Made by a program: the position numbers and the translations under genes
Notes under the pieces: generated by a model
The model's database searches: none
Seen by the model: the letters and a program-made list of their open reading frames with translations, nothing else
What the model was told of the DNA's origin: nothing
Origin: Marivirga lumbricoides
Lineage (GTDB): Bacteria > Bacteroidota > Bacteroidia > Cytophagales > Cyclobacteriaceae
NCBI RefSeq assembly: GCF_014636295.1
Contig: NZ_BMEC01000005.1
Location: 1 to 64,000, forward strand
Direction: 5' to 3'
DNA length: 64,000 nt
Part shown: positions 25,683-36,238 of the stretch, piece after piece
Layout: each line of letters begins with the position of its first letter
Numbering within the stretch: the first letter of the stretch is position 1

Positions 25683-27176
25683 ATGATAAAGATTCTATCG
25701 ACTGAGCAAGTAAGAAAAGCTGATGAATACACTATTAAGAACGAACCTATCTCTTCCATAAATCTGATGGAAAGAGCCAGCAAAAAAGTGGCTGAGTGGG
25801 TTTTGCACAGATTTTCAAAAAAGTTTAAAGTATGTATAATTGCCGGAAGCGGAAATAATGGAGGAGATGGATTGGCAGTTGCCCGTATTTTAAATGGTTA
25901 TGGCTATAAAGTTTATGTTTTATTGGTTTTGGGAGGCGCAGGCTCTGATGATTTTAATGAAAATCTGGATAGGCTGAAAAATTTATCATCTGTAAATTTT
26001 GTTTCAAAAGCTGAGGACTTTGAAGGTATAAGTGGTGAAAAAATTTATATTGATGCAGTTTTTGGATCAGGTTTGTCACGTGATATTGAGGGAGAGCCGG
26101 CAGAACTTATTCATACAATTAATCAACATTATGGGGTGAAATTGGCTATTGATATCCCTTCCGGTATTTATGCAGATAAACATTCTACTGGTAAATCAAT
26201 ATTTAAAGCAGATCATACCTTGAGCTTTCAAACTCCTAAGCTAGCTTTTATGATGCCGGAAAATTATCCTTTTGTTGGCGAATGGCATATTCTGGATATT
26301 GGGTTAAGTCAGGAATTCCTCAGGCAAGTTGATACTGATAAATCCTACTTTGAAGCTAGAGATTATAGGGAGAAGGCTGTGACACCATTCGGCCATAAAG
26401 GAACTCGCGGACGAGCCACTGTTATTGCAGGAGGTTTCGGCAAAATGGGAGCAGCTCTTCTGGTGTTAAAAGGAGCTTTACACTCCGGTATCGGTTTACT
26501 CACCGCACAGGTGTGCCCTCCAAGTGTAAATGTGGTACAAACAGCTGTGCCAGAAGCATTAATTTTACAGGATGAAAACGATTATGTTTTAGGAACATTG
26601 CATGATTATTCCAATCAGGATGTATTGGTTATGGGCCCTGCAATAGGTAATGCTAATAAAACCTGTATACTTTTGAGAGAAGTACTTTCAAGTTATAATG
26701 GACAACTTGTGCTTGATGCAGATGCAATAAACATTCTTGCTGAAAATAGAGAGATGTTGGAGATGCTTCCTAAAAATACCATTCTTACGCCACATCCGGG
26801 GGAATTCAGCAGGTTGGTTGGCAAGGCCGAAAATGATTTTGAGAGAATAGAGCTTCTTCAATCATTTTGTAAAAAGTATCAGGTGATAACAGTTCTTAAA
26901 GGGAAATATACAGCAGTATGTAGTGCTAAGGGGGAAATTAGCTTCAATTCTACAGGGAATTCAGGAATGGCAAAAGGAGGTAGCGGAGATTTACTTTGTG
27001 GTATTATCGCAGGAATTTATCCTCGTAAAAAAAATACTTTTGAAACAGTAAAATTGGCAGTATTTTTGCATGGGTTAGCTGGAGATTTGGCTAAGAGTTA
27101 TTTGGGAGAAAATTTTATGACTCCTTCAAATATTGCAGATTACCTTTCCTTTGCGGAAATGAATTTGGATGAGTGA
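25683..27176 (+). CDS. nnr: Bifunctional NAD(P)H-hydrate epimerase/dehydratase
   Basis: Repairs hydrated, inactive NADH and NADPH. The 497-residue protein has the two standard domains. An N-terminal epimerase (NnrE/YjeF_N, about 1-215) shows SINLMERASKKVAEW, AGSGNNGGDGLAVARIL and DIPSGIYAD. A C-terminal ADP-dependent dehydratase (NnrD, about 225-495) shows GHKGTRGRATVIAGG, LDADAIN, TPHPGEFSRL and NSGMAKGGSGDLLCGI. Length and order match E. coli Nnr (515). It is probably transcribed with the DUF2256 gene upstream. Confidence 0.96.
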   Translation: MIKILSTEQVRKADEYTIKNEPISSINLMERASKKVAEWVLHRFSKKFKVCIIAGSGNNGGDGLAVARILNGYGYKVYVLLVLGGAGSDDFNENLDRLKNLSSVNFVSKAEDFEGISGEKIYIDAVFGSGLSRDIEGEPAELIHTINQHYGVKLAIDIPSGIYADKHSTGKSIFKADHTLSFQTPKLAFMMPENYPFVGEWHILDIGLSQEFLRQVDTDKSYFEARDYREKAVTPFGHKGTRGRATVIAGGFGKMGAALLVLKGALHSGIGLLTAQVCPPSVNVVQTAVPEALILQDENDYVLGTLHDYSNQDVLVMGPAIGNANKTCILLREVLSSYNGQLVLDADAINILAENREMLEMLPKNTILTPHPGEFSRLVGKAENDFERIELLQSFCKKYQVITVLKGKYTAVCSAKGEISFNSTGNSGMAKGGSGDLLCGIIAGIYPRKKNTFETVKLAVFLHGLAGDLAKSYLGENFMTPSNIADYLSFAEMNLDE

Positions 27177-27371
27177 AAGAAACATACAACTCTTAACTAA
27201 TGACCTACGTAATCCTATAAACAAGTAATGGGCTAACAGAGCATTGGAAGCAATGTTATTCATAAACAACATTTATTCAAATAATGCTGAATTTGTGAAA
27301 TAAAAAGCCTATGTTAAAAAGATTACAGTTTACTCAGATGAAATGGGGGTTAACTTTAAAGAATGTAACAC

Positions 27372-27761
27372 ATGAAACAAAATTTACTTATATATCTTAT
27401 TTTCTTTTCTATTCTTTTACCATTTGGTGGTCATCACGCACTTGCTGAGAGTTCTGGTATACACAACGGAAAAAACGTGCTAGAAATTGTACCTAAAGAA
27501 AATTCAGGATTTACTCTTCTAAACATAGATGTTTACCCAAATCCTGCAGAAGATTATATCTATGTGAAATTAGATAACAATAGTGGCAAAGATGTTAAGC
27601 TGGATGTAATGAGTTTCATAGGAAATAAAATGAATTCATCTTCAGAAAAAATCAATAGTGGTTTGTATAAGTTGAATATTCGTAATATGCCTTCAGGACA
27701 TTATTATGTGTTATTAAGTGTAGGTACGGAGAAGCATATCAAAAAATTTATTAAAAAGTAA
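27372..27761 (+). CDS. Very small type IX secretion cargo protein (CTD nearly alone)
   Basis: A 129-residue protein with a signal peptide ending near ALAE (residue 26) and a type A C-terminal sorting domain from about residue 52: IDVYPNPAEDYIYVKLD, then MPSGHYYVLLSVGTEKHIKKFIKK at the end. The VYPNPA start and the K(K/R)F.(K/I)K end are classical. This leaves only about 25 residues between the signal and the sorting domain, so once the CTD is cleaved almost nothing would remain. It could be a peptide cargo or a CTD carrying a function of its own. About 195 bases of gene-free sequence precede it. Confidence 0.82.
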   Translation: MKQNLLIYLIFFSILLPFGGHHALAESSGIHNGKNVLEIVPKENSGFTLLNIDVYPNPAEDYIYVKLDNNSGKDVKLDVMSFIGNKMNSSSEKINSGLYKLNIRNMPSGHYYVLLSVGTEKHIKKFIKK

Positions 27762-27905
27762 TTCTTGCTTTTATGTCTTCATAGAATCTATAAGAATACT
27801 CTCATCTAATTTTTTCTTTCAGTTAAAGTTACCATTCCTACAAAACTTATCTATTTCTTTTATTAAGCAGGAATAATTACTTACTTTTCTAGCAAATGAA
27901 TTGGA

Positions 27906-28580
27906 ATGATTGCTAAAAAGTATTTTTTCTTTCTTGCAGCGCTGGGCGAAATCATAGCTCTGCTCTTCGATATAGAGTTATTGCATCAAATATGTAAACC
28001 TCTACTTGTACTAACTTTACTAATTTATTTCTGGGATAGATCGGAAGCTCAAAAAGGTGATAAGTGGGTTTTTCATGTTACTTTAGCTCTAGCTTTCAGT
28101 TGGGTAGCAGATATTATGTTACTCTTTACTGATAAAAATTTTCTTTTCTTTTTTGCAGGCTTAGCAGGTTTTTTGGTGGCCCATGTATTTTATATTTTGG
28201 CTTATTGGAAAGCTACTTTTCATGGGAGAATTAAATTTGGCTTCTCTTTTATCCCTTTAATTATCATTGGCTATGCAGTGCTAATGGGTTTTTTAATCAT
28301 TCCATACACTGATGGCGTAATCCAGATCCCTGTTGCTTTGTATACTACTGTAATTTCTATCATGCTCATATTTGCCTGGTATAGAAAAGGGCAAACCACC
28401 AGAGCGAGCTTTCAGTGGGTCTTCGGAGGAGCTATCCTTTTTGTGATTTCAGATTCCATTTTAGCCATTAACAGATTTTCAGAGACAATTCCTTTTGCCG
28501 GCTTATTAGTCATGGTTACATATATTTCTGCACAATGGTTAATAGTTAATGGTTTGTTGAAATATGAGTCAACTGTTTGA
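27906..28580 (+). CDS. YhhN (TMEM86) family membrane protein, lysoplasmalogenase-like
   Basis: A 224-residue inner-membrane protein with about eight hydrophobic helices. It has the YhhN pattern: KPLLVLTLLIYFW near the start, FSWVADIMLLF (the conserved aspartate in W.AD) and GAILFVISDSILAINRF near the end, the two acidic motifs of the family. Animal TMEM86 proteins hydrolyse the vinyl-ether bond of lysoplasmalogens; the bacterial role is not fixed. It is a single gene before the methionine leader region. Confidence 0.85.
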   Translation: MIAKKYFFFLAALGEIIALLFDIELLHQICKPLLVLTLLIYFWDRSEAQKGDKWVFHVTLALAFSWVADIMLLFTDKNFLFFFAGLAGFLVAHVFYILAYWKATFHGRIKFGFSFIPLIIIGYAVLMGFLIIPYTDGVIQIPVALYTTVISIMLIFAWYRKGQTTRASFQWVFGGAILFVISDSILAINRFSETIPFAGLLVMVTYISAQWLIVNGLLKYESTV

Positions 28581-28637
28581 CTATTAATAATATATGTTTT
28601 TGTTTAAAAATTGCTGAAATTTTTTTCAGTAAAAATG

Positions 28638-28669
28638 TTGTTTGTTTCGAAATGCTTTTCATACATTTG
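28638..28669 (+). promoter_or_regulatory. Bacteroidota-type promoter of the methionine operon
   Basis: A perfect -7 element TACATTTG (28662-28669) matches TAnnTTTG. A TTG at 28638-28640, 21 bases upstream, serves as the -33 element. Transcription would start near 28676, a few bases before the riboswitch begins. Confidence 0.7.
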
Positions 28670-28681
28670 AGGCATAATTCA

Positions 28682-28773
28682 ATTTATAACGAAGAGGTGA
28701 GAGACAGGCTCTGTGATCCTCTGGCAACCTGATTCAAGGTGCCAAATCCTGCCCAACAAAGGGAAATATAAAT
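28682..28773 (+). ncRNA. SAM-I (S-box) riboswitch
   Basis: A 92-base element in the leader of metY. The closing P1 helix is ATTTATA (28682-28688) with TATAAAT (28767-28773). P2 is GAGG with CCTC around GTGAGAGACAGGCTCTGTGAT. Conserved core pieces TGGCAACCTG and AAGGTGCCAAATCCTGCC match the S-box consensus (GGCAACC...AAGGTGC.AA.TCC). Bound S-adenosylmethionine should lower expression of metY-metX-hom. In this phylum the output is often translational or leader-mediated; no T-run terminator directly follows the aptamer. The next element is a Met/Cys-rich reading frame 10 bases later. Confidence 0.9.
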
Positions 28774-28782
28774 AAGAAGACA

Positions 28783-28920
28783 ATGACACACAGGAAAAGC
28801 ATCGCATCCAGCGAGTTCAAAAATGTTAAAGGTTCTAATTCAAAGACCTTAGTTTCCAAAATCAACAATTCAATTTCAGCAAATATTTACATGCGAATGT
28901 GCATGCGTTGTTGTTGCTGA
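28783..28920 (+). CDS. Candidate Met/Cys-rich leader peptide (45 aa)
   Basis: An ATG 10 bases after the SAM-I aptamer opens a 45-codon frame that stops with TGA at 28918-28920. Residues 1-36 are ordinary and polar (MTHRKSIASSEFKN...). The last nine are MRMCMRCCC: three Met and four Cys, the end products of the very operon it precedes. The Cys codons lie in the left part of a 7-bp hairpin (28907-28927) whose loop holds the stop codon. This is the layout of an attenuation leader in which ribosome stalling at scarce Cys/Met codons changes downstream RNA folding. Real translation is inferred; a conserved C-terminal end in related genomes would settle it. No T-run terminator is obvious in the remaining 200 bases to metY. 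Confidence 0.7.
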   Translation: MTHRKSIASSEFKNVKGSNSKTLVSKINNSISANIYMRMCMRCCC

Positions 28921-28927
28921 CAACAAC
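28907..28927 (+). promoter_or_regulatory. Hairpin overlapping the Cys codons and stop of the leader peptide
   Basis: GTTGTTG (28907-28913) pairs perfectly with CAACAAC (28921-28927); the 7-base loop contains the last Cys codon and TGA. A ribosome on the Cys codons or at the stop would keep it open. It has no following T-run, so it is more likely an antiterminator, pause or sequestering element than a terminator. Confidence 0.6.
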
Positions 28928-29089
28928 CCCTTCATTCTTCAGGAGTAATAAGCGTCAAATTCTTTTTTGGCCCACACTCTCTGAAATGGTCTAAACAGAC
29001 ATTAATATCAATTTCAAAAAAAACACAAGTTTAAAAGCATTCTGAGGTTCTACAGCTTCTTCTGTTTTGAGCTTGCTTTATCTTAATAA

Positions 29090-31437
<2,348 letters not shown>

Positions 31438-31451
<14 letters not shown>

Positions 31452-32637
31452 AGCGGGTTTATTCGGTTTAGGAGTTGTTGGGAGTGGAGTGTTTCAAACT
31501 CTTTCAAACAATAAAGATTTCCCGATAAGCATCGAGAAAATAGCCGTAAAAAATCCTGGAAAGAAAAGAAATATAGAGGTGGATGCTTCAAAAATTTATA
31601 CGGATGCAAGTGAGTTGCTGGAAGATGAGTCTCTGGAAATTATTATAGAGCTGATCAATGATCCTCACGAGGCTTTTCAAATAGTATCTCAAGCATTAAG
31701 AAATGGAAAAAAAGTAGTAACTGCCAATAAGAAAATGATTTCCCTTTATCATCAGGAACTTCTACAACTAAGTTCGGAAACCGATGGAACACTTTTGTAT
31801 GAGGCCGCAGTTTGTGGAAGCATACCTGTTATTCGCTTATTGGATCAGCAGTTTGGTGCAGATGAAATTAATAAAGTGACTACTATTGCAAATGGCACTT
31901 GTAATTATATTCTTACCCAAATGTCTGCCAAAGGATGGAGCTATACTAAAGCCTTACAAGAAGCCCAGAATTTAGGTTTTGCAGAATTAGATCCTTACTC
32001 CGATGTAAGTGGTGAAGATACCAGATTCAAGTTATCAATTATCATACTTCATAGTTTTGGGGTACACATTAAAGCGGATGACATTCCTATGGTAGGTATT
32101 GAGCACATTGATGATTCTGCAATTGAATTCGCTTCTGAAAATAAAGTAAAGATCAAATTAGTAGGTCAGGCTATTCAGAAAAATGGTAGCTTGTCGGCTT
32201 CTGTTATTCCACAATTTGTGGAGGCCAGTGAAGATATTTTCTTTGTAGATGAAGAATATAATGCAGTTCAGATTGATGCAAAATATGCTAATCGACAGTT
32301 CTTTAAAGGTAAAGGGGCAGGTAGTTTTCCCACCAGTTCTGCGGTAGTTTCTAATTTATCAGATATTATTTATAATAGGGGATATCAATTACCAGCATCT
32401 CTCACCACTTTTAAAAAAATAGAACCTACTAGTGATTACTATTACGTGGCAGGGAATGAAGAGGTATTACATCACTTAAATGTGGAGGAAATTTTGGTAA
32501 GTGAAACAAATTATAAGATTGTGAAAGCATCATTAGGTACTTTGTTGGAAACATCTAAAGAAGGTGCTGCGTTATCAATCATAAATTTACCCGAAAGCCT
32601 GTTGAAAAAACTTGCCAATACACATGCAATAATTTAG
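31438..32637 (+). CDS. hom: Homoserine dehydrogenase
   Basis: Reduces aspartate semialdehyde to homoserine, the common precursor of methionine and threonine. The 399-residue monofunctional enzyme starts with the NAD(P) motif GLFGLGVVGSGVF (about 7-19), then TANKKMIS, YEAAVCGSIPVIR, ANGTCNYILTQM and GFAELDPYSDVSGEDTRFKL, all homoserine dehydrogenase signatures. There is no fused aspartokinase and no long ACT domain. Placing hom in a SAM-regulated methionine operon means homoserine supply responds to methionine status. Confidence 0.95.
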
Positions 32638-32698
32638 GTTAGTCGAACTATTTTATATTACTTTCGGGCTTCAAAATCAAAACATTTAAATCAGCAGA

Positions 32699-33610
32699 AT
32701 GAAAATTGCAGTCCTTTCCAGAAATCCTAAATTATATTCAACACAGAGGCTTATTGAAGCGGCTGAACTACGAGGTCATGAAGCAGTAATTCTTGATCAT
32801 ATGCGTTGTGACATTATTATGGATGAGGATGGGCCTTCTATCTATTACCATGGAGAGCAATTGAATAAGATTGACGCCATCATCCCAAGAATTGGGGCAT
32901 CTGTTACCTTTTATGGTACTGCAGTGGTACGTCAGTTTGAGATGATGAAAACTTTTAGCGCCATTGATTCTCTTGCTATTACGAGGTCTAGAGATAAATT
33001 AAGAAGCCTTCAAATTTTATCCAGAAGTGGGTTAGGAATGCCAAGAACCGCTTTTACCAATTCTTCTGAAAATGCCGGTGATTATATATTAGAGCATTTG
33101 GGCAAGGCCCCGGTAGTCTTGAAACTGCTGGAAGGCACCCAGGGCTTAGGTGTGGTATTAGCGGAAACGCGGAAAGCAGCGGTTTCAGTAATTGAAGCTT
33201 TTGAAGGGTTGAAGGCAAGAGTAATTATGCAGGAATTTATAAAAGAAGCTGGCGGAGCAGATATACGTGTTTTTGTTGTGGATGGTGAAGTGGTAGGCTC
33301 TATGAAAAGACAGGGAAAGGAGGGGGAATTCCGTAGTAATTTACATAGGGGTGGTTCAGCAAATGTGATTAAGTTGAGCAGAGCTGAAAAAACGGCTGCA
33401 TTAACTGCCGCAAAAGCTATGGGTTTAGCTATCGCTGGTGTTGATATGTTACAATCATCAAGAGGACCACTGATTCTTGAAGTAAATTCTTCCCCTGGCC
33501 TTGAAGGTATTGAAAAAGCCACCGGTTTTGATATTGCAGGAAAGATTATAGAATATGTTGAGCGTGGAAAAGACAAAAAAAGGCTTCCTAAAGATAAAGT
33601 GAAAGCCTGA
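32699..33610 (+). CDS. rimK: RimK-type ATP-grasp ligase (ribosomal protein S6 glutamate ligase family)
   Basis: A 303-residue ATP-grasp ligase. The N-terminus [37 protein letters not shown] matches E. coli RimK closely, followed by [26 protein letters not shown]-grasp parts are [37 protein letters not shown] and the metal-binding [17 protein letters not shown]. RimK adds glutamates to the C-terminus of ribosomal protein S6. It lies 61 bases after hom, but its product is not part of methionine synthesis. Confidence 0.93.
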   Translation: MKIAVLSRNPKLYSTQRLIEAAELRGHEAVILDHMRCDIIMDEDGPSIYYHGEQLNKIDAIIPRIGASVTFYGTAVVRQFEMMKTFSAIDSLAITRSRDKLRSLQILSRSGLGMPRTAFTNSSENAGDYILEHLGKAPVVLKLLEGTQGLGVVLAETRKAAVSVIEAFEGLKARVIMQEFIKEAGGADIRVFVVDGEVVGSMKRQGKEGEFRSNLHRGGSANVIKLSRAEKTAALTAAKAMGLAIAGVDMLQSSRGPLILEVNSSPGLEGIEKATGFDIAGKIIEYVERGKDKKRLPKDKVKA

Positions 33611-33645
33611 TAATCAATAAGATACTACTTAGTTTTGTTATAAAC

Positions 33646-33676
33646 GGTGAGCAGGATTCTAAGAGCCCTGCTCACC
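33646..33676. terminator. Strong hairpin at the convergent rimK / glycosyltransferase junction
   Basis: GGTGAGCAGG (33646-33655) and CCTGCTCACC (33667-33676) form a perfect 10-bp G/C-rich stem with an 11-base loop. It sits 36 bases after the rimK stop and reaches 18 bases into the end of the minus-strand gene. T-runs are poor on both sides, so efficiency is uncertain; a shared bidirectional terminator is the simplest reading. Confidence 0.6.
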
Positions 33677-34399
33677 CGGTTCCTGATCTTTAGGATGTCT
33701 AATTAACTGATGATATTTTTCCTTAAGTTTTTGAGGAGCTTTCCCCTTTTTAAACATCCTGAACACTATCAAATTAGCGATATTTACCCTAAAGTATCCA
33801 TTGATTTTATACTTCCTGGCGGAAACTATTACCGATTTAGGCAATACTGTGAATTTATACTTTCTCCACAGTCTTTGAATGAGTTCAAAATCCTCCATCA
33901 CCACGTACTTCTCATTAAACCTGCCTTCAGCTTCAAAAATATCCTTTTTTATAAAAAGTGTTTGATCACCCCCCCGGCACCATAAGAACTTAAATCTGGT
34001 AAAAAATGAATTGATCTTTAATAGAGGGTTCGAGGATTTGAACCGAAACCTGTAACATCCAAAATCTATACCTTCATCAACAGCTTGTAAAATGTCTTCA
34101 GCAAAAGTTACGGGCGGAAAGGCATCGGCATGAACAAAATATAATATATCTCCGGTTGCCATTTCGGCTCCCTTATTCATTTGGAGTGCTCTACTGGCTT
34201 CCTCACTTTTTATGACATTTGCTCCAAGTTGTATTGCTTTGCTTTCAGTATTGTCTTTGCTGTTGGCATCTACCACAATTACATCAGCTACATGGCCATT
34301 GCTGTTTAAAGTTATATGCTGCAATAACTTACCTATAAGTTTCTCCTCATTCAAAGTCGGGATAATGACAGATAATTTCTTATGTTTAGTGGAAGACAT
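33659..34399 (-). CDS. TIGR04283 family (arsenosugar-type) glycosyltransferase
   Basis: A 246-residue GT2-fold protein: KLSVIIPTLNEEKLIGKLL at the start, VADVIVVDANSKDNT, RALQMNKGAEMATGDILYFVHADAFPP, and WCRGGDQTLFIKKDIF followed by MEDFELIQRLWRKYK. RALQMN.GA and FVHAD are the signatures of TIGR04283, which is named for arsenosugar biosynthesis. The usual partners (arsenic methyltransferase ArsM, radical SAM ArsS) are absent, so the substrate is open. It is divergent from a DUF547 gene, another frequent neighbour of this family. Confidence 0.85.
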   Translation of the reverse strand: MSSTKHKKLSVIIPTLNEEKLIGKLLQHITLNSNGHVADVIVVDANSKDNTESKAIQLGANVIKSEEASRALQMNKGAEMATGDILYFVHADAFPPVTFAEDILQAVDEGIDFGCYRFRFKSSNPLLKINSFFTRFKFLWCRGGDQTLFIKKDIFEAEGRFNEKYVVMEDFELIQRLWRKYKFTVLPKSVIVSARKYKINGYFRVNIANLIVFRMFKKGKAPQKLKEKYHQLIRHPKDQEPGEQGS

Positions 34400-34450
34400 C
34401 TATACTGGTTAAATTTGCGTAAATTGATCAAAACGTACGAAATAACTAAC

Positions 34451-35242
34451 ATGAAAAGATTTATATTTATCCCCTTTATTATCGCTACACTGGTTTTGGT
34501 CAAAAATCATTCAATAAATGCTCAAGGTAACATCAAAAATGAGAAAAACGAATATGTTCAGCTAAGTATGAAGCTTTTAGGAGCAATTAAAAATGACCAG
34601 GATTACAAAACTTATACTAAACAACTAAAAGAGCTGTCACTGGATAAACTATCCAAATCATTAGATACTGATAATAAGACAAAAGCTTTTTGGATTAATA
34701 TTTACAATGCATATATCCAGATTTTGCTGACAGAGAAACCTTCATTATTTAAAGACAGGAATGCTTTTTTTAAAGCTGACCAAGTCAATATAGGAGGTGA
34801 AATGATGAGTTTTGACTTTATAGAGCATGGAATTATCAGAGGATCCAAAGTAAAACTTTCCATGGGTTTTCTGAAAGATCCTTTTGCAGGTAAAATTGAG
34901 AAGCAATTTAGAGTGAGTGAAACGGATGGAAGGGTGCATTTCGCATTAAATTGTGGAGCAAAAAGCTGTCCGTATATCGCTATTTACAGTGCAGTTAATC
35001 TTGATGAAGAACTTGACATTATTGCCAGTCAATTTCTTGAAAGAACTACCATATATTCTAAGGACGAGGTGAAAGTTACAACTCTTTTCAGTTGGTTCAA
35101 AGGTGATTTCTCTAGTAGAGGAGGCGTTTTAGGGGTGCTCAAAAGCTATAACATTATCCCTCAAAATGCTGACCCTGATGTGGAATATAAAGATTATGAC
35201 TGGACATTGGACCTGGGAAACTTTACCGATTTAAAGTCTTAG
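34451..35242 (+). CDS. DUF547 family secreted protein
   Basis: A 263-residue exported protein. ATG at 34451 (MKRFIFIPFIIATLVLVKNHSINAQ) gives a clean signal peptide; the longer frame would overlap the divergent gene. The DUF547 domain is recognisable by NKTKAFWINIYNAYIQILL, IEHGIIRGS, VHFALNCGAKSCPYI (a conserved N-C-G..S-C-P with two cysteines) and KDEVKVTTLFSWFKGDFS. The fold and reaction are unknown; the cysteine motif suggests a transglutaminase-like catalytic site by some views. Its last codons lie in one arm of an 18-bp inverted repeat shared with the convergent gene. Confidence 0.88.
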   Translation: MKRFIFIPFIIATLVLVKNHSINAQGNIKNEKNEYVQLSMKLLGAIKNDQDYKTYTKQLKELSLDKLSKSLDTDNKTKAFWINIYNAYIQILLTEKPSLFKDRNAFFKADQVNIGGEMMSFDFIEHGIIRGSKVKLSMGFLKDPFAGKIEKQFRVSETDGRVHFALNCGAKSCPYIAIYSAVNLDEELDIIASQFLERTTIYSKDEVKVTTLFSWFKGDFSSRGGVLGVLKSYNIIPQNADPDVEYKDYDWTLDLGNFTDLKS

Positions 35243-35270
35243 TTGTTATACTTAAGACTTAAATCGGTAA
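35223..35270. repeat. 18-bp inverted repeat spanning two convergent gene ends
   Basis: Left arm 35223-35241 (TTACCGATTTAAAGTCTTA) and right arm 35253-35270 (TAAGACTTAAATCGGTAA) are complementary except for one extra A, with an 11-base spacer. The left arm encodes the DUF547 C-terminus (FTDLKS and stop) and the right arm the C-terminus of the opposite gene (LTDLSLK). The two stop codons overlap. It probably acts as a two-way terminator; its inverted symmetry within coding sequence is unusual. Confidence 0.8.
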
Positions 35271-36237
35271 GAATATTCATGCTGCTGATGAATTTATTAT
35301 AGCCATTATCTTTACTGAATTGATTGATGCTCATTAAATGATCTGGTTGGCAAAGAAGCATTAGCACCTTTAAATCCTCCGGATCTTTAATGTTACCTTT
35401 ATTTTTGAATAAATCTGCTATTTGTTGAAGCAAGGCTTTTTGTAAAGGATTATTAGTATAATCAGGTATTTTATATTGCCATGAAGGAGAAGTTAAAGGC
35501 ATACTTACTGCATAAACAGGCTGTTCCTTTCCGCTGGTACTTATAAACAACTGATTGATTTTAACATCGTTCTTTATCTGGTCGTCTATTTGATTGCTGG
35601 CATATGCACTTCCGTAACCATTTATCAGGCTGATTTGGAAACCTTCTTTATCATCACCATTGGCAAGTAAAATATTAAAGTCATCCGTTGTGTTAGCCCT
35701 ATACAACTGGCCTGAATGTTTGCCTGCCAGGTGCCAAGTATTGGCTGTAGCCACTATTGAATTGTATCCTAACTGTTGTACAATGTTGGCTATCTCATCA
35801 TCGAATAAACATGCTGTATTAATAAAAATTTCTGGAGAAGGCTGAAAGAATTTCTTCAGTAGTTTCTTATGGAGCATTGCCTCTTCCTTGAACAACTCAT
35901 GAGAGCATAAATAACTGAAGGAGTGGTAGGCACAAGAGCCGATAAGCGAAATTTTTTCTTTGTTTACATTTTCCTGCAATTCCAAAAGCATGTCAGGATC
36001 TGTACTTTCCAGTTGTTCCAAAAAGGAAATACTAAAGAATACCAGAGGATTACGTTGAGTATCAGCCATTTTAAGTAAAGTTCTCAAACGGGGCTGAATG
36101 TTATCCTGGTACTGAAGGTTAAATGCATCCACGGAGGCCTCTTTATCGATATGCTTCGCTTTTTTGCTGATTTCAAGAAACGATAAGTTTTTTAGCTTAA
36201 GCGGATGATGAAAATGTATGATTTGGTAATTGTCCAT
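35239..36237 (-). CDS. GH57-like protein, probably catalytically inactive
   Basis: A 332-residue protein from ATG at 36237 (MDNYQIIHFHHPLKL; the longer frame opens with TTG). The order of segments resembles GH57 alpha-amylases of Bacteroidota: HFHHP for the usual HQP; VFFSISFLEQL; KISLIGSCAYHSFSYL where active relatives have a FLAETYSHSL-type segment; EIFINTACLFDDEIANIVQQLGYNSIVA where relatives have F.NTELIYSDEI with the nucleophile Glu; and INGYGSAYASNQ where a MDYETFGEH-type acid/base segment is expected. The Glu and Asp positions appear replaced. It lies directly after the GT4 gene (1-base gap) in an alpha-glucan cluster. Family motifs are from memory; inactivity is inferred. It may bind glucan. 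Confidence 0.65.
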   Translation of the reverse strand: MDNYQIIHFHHPLKLKNLSFLEISKKAKHIDKEASVDAFNLQYQDNIQPRLRTLLKMADTQRNPLVFFSISFLEQLESTDPDMLLELQENVNKEKISLIGSCAYHSFSYLCSHELFKEEAMLHKKLLKKFFQPSPEIFINTACLFDDEIANIVQQLGYNSIVATANTWHLAGKHSGQLYRANTTDDFNILLANGDDKEGFQISLINGYGSAYASNQIDDQIKNDVKINQLFISTSGKEQPVYAVSMPLTSPSWQYKIPDYTNNPLQKALLQQIADLFKNKGNIKDPEDLKVLMLLCQPDHLMSINQFSKDNGYNKFISSMNILTDLSLKYNN

Positions 36238-36238
36238 T

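Noticed and set aside
33082-33576. 164-codon minus-strand frame inside rimK
   Set aside because: Low-complexity Ser/Pro-rich translation antisense to well-conserved ATP-grasp motifs.
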